64,000 nt of DNA from Pyropia haitanensis. Taxonomy: Eukaryota > Rhodophyta > Bangiophyceae > Bangiales > Bangiaceae. The translations under genes were made by a program, and so were the position numbers. Below, piece by piece: positions 1 to 9,700 of this stretch. Position 1 is the stretch's first letter. Each line of letters starts with the position of its first letter. The stretch spans positions 6,222,981-6,286,980 of the forward strand of contig SDUX01000007.1 of assembly GCA_008729055.1 (NCBI GenBank). The letters run 5' to 3'. Under the pieces are notes generated by a model that did not search any database, was not told the DNA's origin, and worked only from the letters and a program-made list of their open reading frames with translations.

Positions 1-1
1 A

Positions 2-112
2 ACCCAGGCGGAGGAGGCCAAGGCGATCATTCCCAGTTTGCGGGAAGAGGACAAGATTGCGAATGATAAGCTCAACGAGTTGCTGATGGAGCTTACCACG
101 TTTGCCAAGTGA
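2..112 (+). CDS. RPB4: C-terminal end of RNA polymerase II subunit RPB4-like protein (partial)
   Basis: Only the last 36 codons of this gene lie in the window; it enters from the left edge and stops at TGA 110-112. The peptide contains AEEAKAIIPSL followed by an acidic/Lys stretch and a short amphipathic helix (KLNELLMEL). That order matches the C-terminal HRDC-like part of RPB4, where an 'AEEAKALIPSL'-type segment precedes the last helix. RPB4 pairs with RPB7 to form the stalk of RNA polymerase II, which acts in initiation and mRNA export. The archaeal Rpo4/RPC9 branch is a less likely alternative because it lacks this exact segment. Confidence is limited by the short length and missing N-terminus. 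Confidence 0.5.
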   Translation, partial: TQAEEAKAIIPSLREEDKIANDKLNELLMELTTFAK

Positions 113-425
113 GAGGAGGAGCTTGACGGCCCGTTCTCCGCATCGGGTTTTTTCTTTTTTTTTTTTTTTTTTCTGCTCGCGTCTTCCTATCTCCTCTAAT
201 GGGGCACCATCCTCCGCCGTCAAACACCTCACCGCCACGAGTACACACGCCGCCCCTAACTGGTGCCCATCCCCATCGACGTCAAGCAAGGAAAAATAAA
301 CCCGTGTCATTAGCCAGACGCTGGGCAACAGAAAGGGAATAGAACCAAAAGAGACGTCACACGCTGTCACGAAACAAAACATTTACACGCCGGCGGCACC
401 ACCACAAGCACACGAGCAGCCCATG
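113..425. other. 3' flank between convergent genes, with T-run
   Basis: This stretch joins the stop codon of the RPB4-like gene to the stop codon of the presenilin gene on the other strand. It contains a long T-rich run near 147-172 and ordinary mixed sequence after it. It probably holds the 3' untranslated regions of both convergent genes. I see no gene in it. Confidence 0.5.
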
Positions 426-862
426 CTAGTGGAACAGCAGCTCGGGCAACAAGTTGGCAGCAAACGGGTGGATGGCGTAGCGGGTGACAAAGTACGTCGC
501 GAGCCCCATGACGATGGAAATGGGCAGTGCCGGCAGCGCCTGCCGGTAGACGACGACGAGAAACAGTGTGCCCACCAGCCCCGCGGCGATGGACACAAAC
601 GTGGTCACGGCGGTGACGAGCCCAAACTGGCTCGCCGCCGACACCAGCACCGAGTAGAACACATAGTCACCGAGGCCCAGCTTGAGGTGCCGGCCCATCG
701 TGCCCACCCCGCGCCGCGAGCCCGCCGCCAAGCCATCCTCTTCGTTCGCGGCGGCCGGGCCATCGCCTTCTGCGCGGCCGCCCAGCGCCTGGACGCTGCC
801 ACCGTCATGCCCATTGGGCACCGCCGCCGCCCCGTCGACCCCGGACGCCTCCTCGTCGGCGG

Positions 863-898
<36 letters not shown>

Positions 899-1772
899 AC
901 GAGGCGCGCGCCTCTCGCGCCGCCTCCCGCGCCGCCCGCCGCGCATCCTTGGCCGCCGCCGCCGCCGCCCGCTCCTCCGCCGCCACCGCCCGCTCCGCGG
1001 CGGTCCGCTTGGGCGGCACTATCACCGCCGGCTGCGCCGACGCGTCGCGCCCCACCGACGCGGGGTTGGTGTCGTACACGAGCGCCGGGAGGGGGTCCCC
1101 CCGCTCGCGAGCCATCTCAATCAACACCCGCAGCGGGCCGTACTTGGAGAGCACAGCAAACAGGTCCCACAGCACCAGCACGCCGAGGATGACCCAGGTG
1201 GCCCATGGCGGCAGCGTGCGGAAGATGTAGGCCATGAGGCTGGACATGACGATGAGGTACCCCTGGTTGACAAGGCGGGGGGCCTTCCAAAAGATGGCCA
1301 GCATGCCCACCACCGCAAAGTTGATCGTGATGTACACGAGCGTCACCCAGTCCAATGGGAAGCAGTGAGAGCGCGACCACTTGAAGAGGTACTGGCCGCC
1401 CACAAACGAAAAGACCATCAGCGTCGCCAGGAAGAGCCAACCGAGGATGAACCGCTCGCAGTGGTACTTGTACAAGGCCACTAACAAAAACGTAAAGACG
1501 ACCATACAGCCAATGAAGACACCTAAAAACACAAACGTCGTGGTCTTGGACCGCAAGCCGCTGTCATTCTCCACCGTCCGCGGCGTGTCCGAGCCGTCAC
1601 TGAGTTCCAGCGCCTGCGACACGCGGTTGGTCTGGCAGCCGCCGCTGCCAAACGAGTGCACCAGGTAGATGGTCAGCGCCATGCAAATCATAACAGGGAG
1701 GATGACGCGAAAGAGGGAGCGGGATAGCTCCTCGTCATACTCAGAGCCGCCCCTGCCCCGGCCCTTGCCCAT
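426..1772 (-). CDS. PSEN: Presenilin, catalytic aspartyl protease of gamma-secretase type
   Basis: The 448-residue protein is a multi-pass intramembrane aspartyl protease (peptidase family A22A). Hydrophobic segments fill residues 21-40, 75-100, 108-128, 140-160, 171-187 and 190-208, followed by a large cytosolic loop and C-terminal membrane segments at about 370-390, 391-410 and 414-432. The first catalytic Asp is D203 in VLWDLFAVLSKYGPLRVL. The family normally has Tyr before this Asp; here it is Trp. The second is D369 in the GLGD motif, and the PAL motif is at 414-416. All three catalytic signatures are present, so the enzyme should be active. The loop (about 225-360) is an Ala/Glu/Arg-rich expansion including a long alanine run encoded by a GCC repeat. 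In animals and plants presenilin works with nicastrin, APH-1 and PEN-2 in endomembranes. The ATG at 1772 opens a short N-terminus ahead of the first membrane span, as expected. Confidence 0.95.
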
Positions 1773-2364
1773 GGTGCCGTCCAGAGGGGAGAGAGGGAAA
1801 AAGGGGAGGGAAGGGGAGGGGAGGGGAGGGGAATGGCGTCACAGTTGCCGGTCGACAAGGCGCCACCGCCACCTCGGCTGCCACACGGAACCTCCCACCA
1901 CGTGGTCACTTCGCACAGCGGCAGCGCCCCGTGCACGGTTCCAGCGGCAGCGACGGTGCGTGACGGCGACAGCAGAACAGACAACGCAATCGGGCGCACG
2001 CGTCGTCGGGCGCACAACACGCGCACGTGGCGGCGGCGCCTCCGCCAGCCCCGGCCCCCGCCCCGACCCTTCGTGCGTGGCCAGGCGGCGGCCACGTCCC
2101 CGTCCGCACGGCCGCCCGCGGCTCGCGCGGCGTGACGGCACGGTGGGAGCACGGGCGGGCGGCGGCGACGGCGCCGCGGGACGACGGGCTGGGACGGATT
2201 GGCGCAGGCTGTGTGGCCGGAGGGGTGGGGGGGGCGGGAGGAGGGCGGCGCGGCGGGGCCGAGCAGTGCGTTTTCCCGGGCCCTCCCTGCCAGCAACTGC
2301 TTGTGTACAGCAGCGTGGCCGGTCCACGGCGGTCTCGTCGCGTATATAGAAAGACACGTCCCGT
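1773..2364. promoter_or_regulatory. Upstream region of presenilin gene (putative promoter)
   Basis: This region precedes the presenilin start codon. It starts with a GGGGAGGGGA-type purine repeat at about 1786-1832 on the plus strand, which is C/T-rich on the presenilin sense strand, and continues as GC-rich mixed sequence. A TATATA-like box occurs at 2342-2349, too far away to be assigned to presenilin with confidence. The frames open across it are Arg/Pro/Ala-rich on both strands and match no family. Confidence 0.3.
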
Positions 2365-2476
2365 TTTGGATCAGGTATACACCCCCCACACGGGCTGAAA
2401 TCGCAGATGGTGTATACCGCTCTCAGATGGTCTCAGAGGCGGTCGTGCCAGAGGTGTATACCTGCTCCACGGCCTG
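2365..2476. repeat. GTATAC-rich repeat, left copy of an inverted pair
   Basis: Three GTATAC palindromes sit at 2375-2380, 2412-2417 and 2456-2461. The sequence between them includes CACGGG and CTCTCAGATGG-like words. An inverted, diverged copy with the same three palindromes and nearly the same spacing occurs at about 8277-8365. The two copies face each other across about 5.9 kb and may be the ends of one composite repeat or mobile element. Confidence 0.6.
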
Positions 2477-2740
2477 GAAGTGACCCACCGTGAGCCACAC
2501 ATTTTCGAATTGGGCATGACCCGTGGGCCGGGGAGGCGTGACGCAGGCGGCCCCGACGGCCGTCGCGGCCTCTGCCCCGGCAATCCGTCTGACAACTGGA
2601 CAGCTGGGGGCGGGTGCACACAGGTCGGGATCCCGGAGGGCGGGTGCACTCGGATTGTCCTCGGGCGGGCAATTAATTGTGGGCCGTCGGCATCCGCCGC
2701 CTCCGATGCTGGTGCGGCGTGCGACGTACCGCCACGGCCG

Positions 2741-2993
2741 CCGCCGCCGCCGCCGCCGCCCCCGCGGCCGCCCGCCGGCGTCGCCGCCGACCCCGCCGCC
2801 CGCCGCCCCCGCCGCGGCCGTCGCCGCCCCCGCCGCCGCCCGAGACCGCCGCCGCCGCGGCCGCCACGGCTGCTGCGGCGGGCGGCCACGGCCTCCGCCG
2901 CCGCCGTCGCCGCCGCCCCCGCCGCGGCCGTCGCTGCCGCCGCCGCCGCCGCCACCGCCGCCGCCGCCTCCGCGGCCGCCCGCCCCCCGCCGC

Positions 2994-3027
<34 letters not shown>

Positions 3028-3483
3028 TGCCGCGGCGGGCGGCCGCGGCCGCCCGCCGCCACCGCCGCCGCCGCCCCCGCCGCGGCCGTCGCCGCCCCCG
3101 CCGCCGCCCGCGACCGCCGCCGCCGCGGCCGCCGCGGCTGCCGCGGCGGGCGGCCGCGGCCGCCCGCCACCGCCGCCGCCGTGGCCGCCGCCGCTGCCGC
3201 TGCCGCCGCCGCCGCCCGCCGCCACGGCCGCCGCCACCGCCGCCGCCGCCCCCGCGGCCGCCCGCCGGCGTCGCCGCCGACCCCGCCGCCCGCCGCCCCC
3301 GCCGCGGCCGTCGCCGCCCCCGCCGCCGCCCGCGACCGCCGCCGCCGCGGCCGCCACGGCTGCTGCGGCGGGCGGCCACGGCCTCCGCCGCCGCCGTCGC
3401 CGCTGCCCCCGCCGCGGCCGTCGCTGCCGCCGCCGCCGCCGCCACCGCCGCCGCCGCCCCCGCGGCCGCCCGCCGTCCGCCGC

Positions 3484-3523
<40 letters not shown>

Positions 3524-3775
3524 GGCTGCCGCGGCGGGCGGCCGCGGCCGCGCGCTGCCACCGCCCCCGCCGCCCCCGCCGCGGCCGTCGCCGCCCCCGC
3601 CGCCGCCCGCGACCGCCGCCGCCGCGGCCGCCGCGGCTGCCGCGGCGGGCGGCCGCGGCCGCCCGCCACCGCCGCCGCCGTGGCCGCCGCCGCTGCCGCT
3701 GCCGCCGCCGCCGCCCGCCGCCACGGCCGCCGCCACCGCCGCCGCCGCCCCCGCGGCCGCCCGCCGCCGCAGCCG
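2741..3775. repeat. GC-rich tandem array with about 490-500 bp period
   Basis: The array is almost pure GCC/GGC-type triplet sequence. A distinctive junction (CCCGCGGCCGCCCGCCGGCG) occurs at 2761 and again at 3251, and a related junction occurs at 3750, giving a period of about 490-500 bp. A second landmark (GTGGCCGCCGCCGCTGCCG) occurs at 3181 and 3680, 499 bp apart. A sub-repeat containing GCCGCGGCCGTCGCCGCC recurs near 2812, 3071, 3302 and 3578, so each unit contains about two half-units. All six frames stay open across it and encode only Arg/Pro/Ala/Gly, which is a composition effect and not evidence of a gene. Confidence 0.85.
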
Positions 3776-4676
3776 CCACCTCTGCCCCCCCCGCTGCGGG
3801 CTGCTGCCGCCCGGGCTGCCGCTGCCGCCGCCGCCGTTGCTGCCGGCCGCCGGCCGCCTGCCTGGTCGGCCGCCGGCCGCCTGCCGCCCAGGCTGCCGCC
3901 CCGGCCGCCGCCGCCGCGGCCGCCGCCGCCGCATCCGCCGGTTGGCTGCCGTCGCGGCTGACGCTGCCGCCACCGCCGCTGCCGCCGGTCGCCGCCCTGG
4001 CTGGGGGCGGCCGCCCCCGCCGGCCGGCTGCCGGTCCGGCCCCCGGCCGCCGCCGCAGCCGCCAGCTACCGCCGCCGGCATGCTGCCGCCGCTGGCGGGC
4101 TGCCGCCGCCGGCGGCCTGCCTGGCCGGCCGCCGGCCGCCTGCTGCCCGGGCTGCCGCCCCGGCCGCCGCCCCCGCCGCCGCCGCCCCCACCGGGTTGCT
4201 GCCGCCCGGCTGCCGCTGCCGCCGCCGCCTTTGCTGCCGGCAGCCGCCAGCAGGCTGCCGCCGCCAGCGGGCTGCCGCCGCGTGCCTTTTGCCGCCAATC
4301 GCGGGCTACCATTGTCGGCCAGCTTCCCAGCCGGCCGCTCGCCGGCTGCCGCCCCGGCCGCCGTCACCATCGCCGCCGCCCCTGCCGGTTGGCTAACGTT
4401 CCGGCTGCCGCTGCCGCCTTCGCTGTCGCTGCCGGCCGCCGCCGATCCGCCCGCCACGGCAGCGCCGGCCGCCGCCGTCGCCCTTCGCCACCGCTGCCCC
4501 CGCTGTCTCTGCCGCCACCGCTCGCCATCGCCGCAGCCGCGGCCCCCGCCGCCGCAGTGGCGGCTGGCGCCGCCGCCCCCGCCCTCGCCGCGGCGGCAAT
4601 GGCTGTCGCCGCCGCCCCCTGCCGCCGCTGCCTCCGTGGCGGCAGCGGCCGCCGCCGTGCGGGGGGAGGGGTGACC
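3776..4676. repeat. Degenerate CTGCCGCC-rich low-complexity block
   Basis: This continues the array with less regular repeats built on CTGCCGCCG, GGCCGCCGGCCGCCTG and GCTGCCGCCGCC words. It ends abruptly at about 4676, where base composition drops to ordinary levels. Long open frames on both strands are low-complexity and not credible as proteins. Confidence 0.7.
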
Positions 4677-5427
4677 AGCCACGCTGCTTGCACGCAGAGG
4701 TATTTGACAAAACTTATATACCGCGAATATTCGATGTGGACACAAAAGTACACGCACCTCAGACTTAACACACATCACTCGGCCTATTTGGCGAATCAAG
4801 TGTCTCGTACGTCTGTTCTGATAGGCTGTCACACTTTCTGAACTGCGACTCTGTAGCAATCAATACTACTCATAATCTTGCTTGACATGAGAGTACCAAC
4901 TTAGGAAAAACACCTATCCTGGTCAACGACTTGCACCTGGCAACTCCCAACTGCTGAAGCGCCGGCGCCCGACGCCCCCGTCCACCCCGCCTGGTCGCCC
5001 GCTTCTCCACTTCCTGGCCACCCAGCACGCCAGGTGGATACACAAGCCTTATTCACTTGCTCTATCCAGTCTTGAGTGCGAGTCTGCCGATATCTGCGAG
5101 AGCACAGCCCCGAACGACCACATGGAGGGGCGCCATGTCTTCACCATTCCCCTCTGGGTTCCGTAGCTCAGCGGCGTCTGCGATGGTGAAACACTGTTCG
5201 CTATGGCTCTTTGGACATCCTGACATTTGTAATCCTGCAGAACGCAATCGTTTGTTCAGACAGTGCAAGAAAGTGCCTCCCGTCCGTTTCTTTGTCATCC
5301 GCTGTACAGTATGGGCCTGAATATAGAGTGCATGAGAGCCATACCGTGGGAAGAGGTAGTCATATCTGGGTAACATGATCACGCTGAACCTATTGGTGCA
5401 CACATCTGGCGTCGTGCACCCGTACGG
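4677..5427. other. Gene-free normal-complexity DNA
   Basis: Base composition here is much more balanced than in the flanking arrays and stop codons are frequent in all frames. The longest frames are about 110 codons and match nothing I know. I see no RNA gene or clear promoter. Confidence 0.4.
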
Positions 5428-6465
5428 CCGACAGGAATGTCGAGAGGCTGGGTGGCAGAAGCGCTATAGGCGCCCGCTCCGAGCGCTTTTGAGCATAATT
5501 GGTCTACCTTGATTAATGAACGCTAAGACCAGAGGTACCTGTTGGCCACAGAGCCGTAAACATGCAAAGAAAGCACTCTGCAGTTCACTCATTGGTGACT
5601 GACTCACTGCTGATACGGTGGTATGCACTGCGGCGCAGCTGGTTGCGCCGACAGCGCAGTTGAGAGTGCATAAAGCTATGGAGGTAGCCGAATACACTGT
5701 CTAGATCTGATGGATGTAGTTTTTGAAGGATGAGAGCGCTGTGGGGCGTTGGAAGGCCTATCACGCCTACCTGTCCAGAATGGACATTTTGGGGGCCCAT
5801 ATGACTCACTTCTCGACGTTTGCGACACTTTCTGAGCACATACTCGTGCTCAGCGTCATCGAATTAGTCTGCTGGAAACAGCTTGAGAACTTTTTGCTTC
5901 ACTTTCTGAAACGCGTTGTAGCGGCGTGTGACGCATTGCACCGAGGTGTGTGTGGAGCAGCGTCACGACGTGCAACACGAGCCAAGGACTAGTTCACCAA
6001 CTTTTCTGAAGCATGCTCAATCGACTAAACCGACGTCGCTGAGCACGGTCATGTGCTCAAAATGTTTCGCAAACGTCGGGAAGTGGGTCATACAGACCCC
6101 CAAAGTGACCATTCTGGACAGGTAGCCTCGACAGGCCGTCTAACGCCCCACAGTGCTCTCGCGCACTAGAAGCTACAGTTCTCAGATCCCAACAGTACAG
6201 CAGACCTCCTCCACTACATTTGTGGTTCTCATCGGCGCTACGGGCGCGTCCAGCTGCGCGACATTGCCCAAAGCGCCACCCTTTGCACAGGTTCAACAAT
6301 GTCCGGACCCCGGCAAGCCGTCCAACCACTTTGAGCAATTGTACGCCACCAGGTACTCATACCCTCAGTGTCTCTGCAAGAAAAGAGGACGGTGAAACAC
6401 CAAAAAGCTCTGGGAGGCGGGGCGTTTATAGCATGAAGCGCTTCCCTCCATAAATTCCTGGCTTT
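5428..6465. mobile_element. Foldback element: about 1 kb long inverted repeat
   Basis: The left arm (about 5428-5910) is the reverse complement of the right arm (about 5985-6465). The best block is 5736-5857 against about 6030-6163: GTGGGGCGTT, CTACCTGTCCAGAATGG, TTTGGGGG, GACGTTTGCGA, GAGCACAT and CGTGCTCAGCG recur in order with only scattered substitutions. Outer blocks sharing GCGCAGCTGG, GGATCTGA-like, GTACCTGNTGGC and GCTATANNCGCCC words extend the arms towards both ends, with indels. The loop is about 70 bp. No reading frame longer than about 95 codons lies inside. It could be a non-autonomous foldback transposon or a source of hairpin RNA; the sequence alone does not decide. Confidence 0.8.
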
Positions 6466-7219
6466 TTCTGTCCCTCATGATGGTGCAGAGCAATAAAAAG
6501 ATACATCAATAGTCGCAGCGTCATCAGTTTACTCGGAAATGACGGATCCCTCCAGCTCCGCGGGTCCTATGTACTCCACATGCACGTACATACCGAGCAA
6601 CAGGTCACACCATAACGGACCGGCGGCGCTTGTCAGCGCTATTTACAAAAAAAAAATTACTGGCTGTTGGAGCGTGGACCATTGGGGACGCCAAAAAGTC
6701 ACAACTGACGGCGTTTCACCGTCACGAGCGCGCCCAAGCGGCGGAACCAGTGGTGTGAGGGTGATGCACTTCGGCCCTCCATGAAACCGTTGTGGTCGCG
6801 GCCGTGACAGACGTGTGTGCAGGCGCGCTCTCAACACTGATAGGAGTCGGAGACAAGGCATACATATCCACCAAGTCTGCTCGGAGAGCGTAAAACGGCG
6901 AAGCGGGCGATCGAGGCGGGGTGGAGGGGGGCGTCAGACGCCGGCGCTTCAGTCTTCGGCGTTGGCAGTCGCAAGTCGCTGACCAGGATGGGTTCAGAGT
7001 CAAATATTGTAGTCCCATCTCCGGAAACAATTGATTCAGTACTACAATCTTCATCTCGCCCAGTTCAGATTGTGCAACAGCCTATCAGGTTGGACGTATT
7101 GGACATCTGATTCGCCAGATAGGCCAGGAGATGTGAGTCAAGTCGGATGTGCATGTACTGTTGACCTCCGTGGAATAATCGCTTGGATTGTAAATTCAAT
7201 CAAATATCCCTGCCTGCCA
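6466..7219. other. Gene-free normal-complexity DNA
   Basis: This is ordinary-composition DNA between the foldback element and the second GC-rich block. Short frames only. It contains an A run near 6646-6655. I find no gene, RNA or recognisable element. Confidence 0.4.
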
Positions 7220-8112
7220 CGTGAGTAGCTGGTCGCCACAGTCGTCTTGCTGCCCGGCCGCCTCAACCAGCGTCAGGGGAGGCGGCTCACCGCGGCGCGG
7301 ACGCCAGCCTGCCGCGGTCGCGTCAGGGGGGAGACTGCAGTGCGCGGCGGCGGCGTCAGCCCCCCCCACCGGCCGGGGCAGTGGCGGTGGAGTGTGGGAG
7401 TGGCGGCAGACGACGCTGCCACGACGGTCGCGCGGGGGGGGAGCGGCGGCAGCCGCCGCCGCCGCAACCGCGATGCAAGCGGTGGTGCGCAGCAGCGGCG
7501 GTGGCCGCTGCCGCCGTGGCAGCGGCTGCAGGGGTAGCATTGGCGAGCGGCTGCCGCCGCCGCCGCCACCTCCGCCGCTGCCGCCGTCGCCAGACCCGTG
7601 GCGGTGGGCGGCGGCGGTGATTGCCCCAGCGGCCGCAGCCGCAGCCGCGGGGGCAGCGGTGACGGGTTGCGGCGGTCGCGGCCGCGTAGGAGGCACAGGC
7701 GGCGGAGGACGGCAGCGGCCGCCACCGGGGCCACCGCGACGGCTGCGGCGGCCGAGGCGGCGGCGGCCACTGCCACCACGGGAGCAGCGGCGCAGAGTGC
7801 GGCTAGGGTAGCGGCTGCTGCCGAGCGCCGCAGCCGGTGGGGCTATCAATGCTGCGCGGGGCGGCCGGAGCAGCCTGCGGCTGCCGGGGAGGCAGGGGTG
7901 GCGGGGGCGGCCGGGGTAGCTGGGGCGGCCGGGGTGGCGGCCGGGGTGGCGGGGGCGGCCGGGGTGGCGGGGGCAACCGTGCCGACCGGGGCGGCCGCGG
8001 GGACCGCAGCCGCCCCGCCGGTGCCGCCCCGCCCGCCGGTGACGCGCCATGGGGAGGCGATGCGTGGCGACCACGACGAGCGGGCCACCAGATCGCGCGC
8101 GTAGACGCGTAG
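7220..8112. repeat. GC-rich low-complexity block with GGCGGCCGGGGTGGC repeats
   Basis: This block is the right-hand counterpart of the GC-rich array at 2741-4676. Its most repetitive part is about 7890-7995, where GGCGGCCGGGGTGGCGG-type units recur several times in tandem. Frames on both strands are open and encode Gly/Ala/Arg-rich or Pro/Arg-rich strings without domains. Confidence 0.7.
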
Positions 8113-8276
8113 ACGTACAAACTGGCGGGAACACACGGTTACCCGACGAGCGAGACAGCAAAAAATTTCCAGCCGGGCAATTGCCAGCCAGGCGCGCCGG
8201 CCAACGAGGCGTGCCTCACGGTGGTGGGGGGGTGCCCGAGGTGATTTCGGAGGGGTGCCCCAGAGAGGCCGTGAGA

Positions 8277-8365
8277 GCCTGTATACTAAACCGGCGATTT
8301 GAGAGCCTGGACGCAGGTATACACTAAGCCCCCCTCAGGCACCCGTGAGAGGGTGTATACTGGAC
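8277..8365. repeat. GTATAC-rich repeat, right copy of an inverted pair
   Basis: GTATAC occurs at 8281-8286, 8317-8322 and 8355-8360. Read on the minus strand, the copy aligns with 2365-2476: GTATACACC..., CACGGG, GTGTATACCTG and a CTCTCA word occur in the same order. It therefore forms the inverted partner of the left copy. Spacings between palindromes are 36 and 38 bp here against 37 and 44 bp in the left copy. Confidence 0.6.
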
Positions 8366-8525
8366 CGTGTCTTTCGCTCATCCTCGTCGCAGTGGGAGTG
8401 GCTGCATGCCTGGTCTGCGTGGGGGGGCTCCAAATTGACGAGAAGAACACTGGCTCGTGGACAGTTGAGCCTGACTTGAGTGCGCTGATTGAAACAAATG
8501 TAGGGTAAAAACATTGAAAGAGAAC

Positions 8526-8611
8526 CACCGAGTGGGGGGCTCGAACCCCCGACCACCAGATTAAGAGTCTGGCGCTCTAGAACGACTGATTACCGACTGA
8601 GCTAACCCGGC
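8526..8611 (-). tRNA. tRNA-Lys(CTT) with a 13-nt insertion (intron) in the D-loop
   Basis: On the minus strand the gene runs from 8611 to 8526. Removing 13 nt at 8578-8590 leaves a 73-nt cloverleaf. The acceptor stem GCCGGGT/ACTCGGT pairs over 7 bp with two G-T pairs, the D-stem GCTC/GAGC pairs over 4 bp, the anticodon stem CCAGA/TCTGG over 5 bp, and the T-stem GGGGG/CCCCC encloses TTCGAGC. The anticodon loop CTCTTAA gives anticodon CTT, so it is a lysine tRNA. With the 13 nt included the D-loop would be 21 nt. The insertion point is ambiguous by one A. The usual intron position (37/38) is empty. A run of five T follows the 3' end (plus-strand A run at 8507-8511), suitable as a Pol III terminator. 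Confidence 0.9.
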
Positions 8612-9700
8612 TGTTCGATGAATGATGCAAAATGTTCAAATTCTTGAATCTACAAATATTTGTGGATACAGGTTGTCTGTTCTATTGTAACCAACCAGTC
8701 AAGGAAAAGTGAGCAGTCGAGAAGCAGCAACCCTGGCCCATGTACGTGCGCATCGAGAGGCTCGTCTCATAAGCTGTCTCGACCTCTCCCACTGCAGCTT
8801 GTCGTTTCTGCAAGCACGATCCGTTCGCAGCAGTGTCTGTCTTCCTTTGCGTTCTTCAGAATCAGCAATACACCGCGAAAGAACAAGCTGGAGGAAGAAG
8901 TCCCCAGACAACTCCGCCGCCGCAGGAAGGACGGCAAGCGCATGAGAGTCTACGCTTCTTGCAGTGATGATGAGCGGCGTGTGCGACGTCAGGGCAACGT
9001 GGCCCACTGCGGCCGGACGTCATCGCATCACGACCACATGGCGCCCGGCCAGTAGCGGTGACGCCGCCTGGCAGCGCTCTTGAGCGCACATCAGAAAGAC
9101 TCCAGGGCCTTCACAACCGGGTTGACAGTAAGGCACCCCCCTGCCACCTTATAGGAACGAAACATGACGCAGACATTATGACGTGAAGAGCCAGGTACGA
9201 GGGCGCCGTAGATCTGGTTCACCGACTGCCTCGATTGGGAAGGGCGCTGTTTTCTCATGCTGTGCTTCCAAAATGCTTCTGCGCCGCCTTGTGGGTTTTG
9301 TCGGATTGTGACGGCCCGGACTGGTGCGAAAGACGGCCGGGTGAACGTGTTCTTGGCGCGCTGGGTGCTCAGTCCCCGACCCTGTTGCCCATGCATCCGC
9401 TGAAACCAAGCTAGACCACGCACAACTGGATGTGCTGGGTCCCTCTCGAAGACAAGGACCCACCGCCGCTTGTATCGACAACGGCCTGCATGTGATCACA
9501 TCCATCAAGGTATGATGTGTTCGAGTCTGCTTCAAATGGCAATCAAATTGCGCACCGATACACTACAAATACGGTGAAATTGCCCGTACCTGCTGTCTGA
9601 TGTGAATATTTCGAAAGTGTAGCCTTCGTTTCGTTGAACAACGACTTTGAAGAAAGCCGCGGCGTGGCTCGCCCTGGGTGCCGGCAGTCCACGCGTGACA
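8612..9700. other. Gene-free normal-complexity DNA upstream of tRNA-Lys
   Basis: The composition is balanced. The longest plus-strand frame (8660-9055) and the minus-strand frames are under 135 codons and contain no recognisable domain. Nothing supports an RNA gene beyond the tRNA at the left edge. Confidence 0.35.

Noticed and set aside
2423..4859. Several very long open frames on both strands (up to about 770 codons)
   Set aside because: They encode only Arg, Pro, Ala and Gly strings from GCC/GGC tandem repeats, overlap in all six frames and lack any domain.
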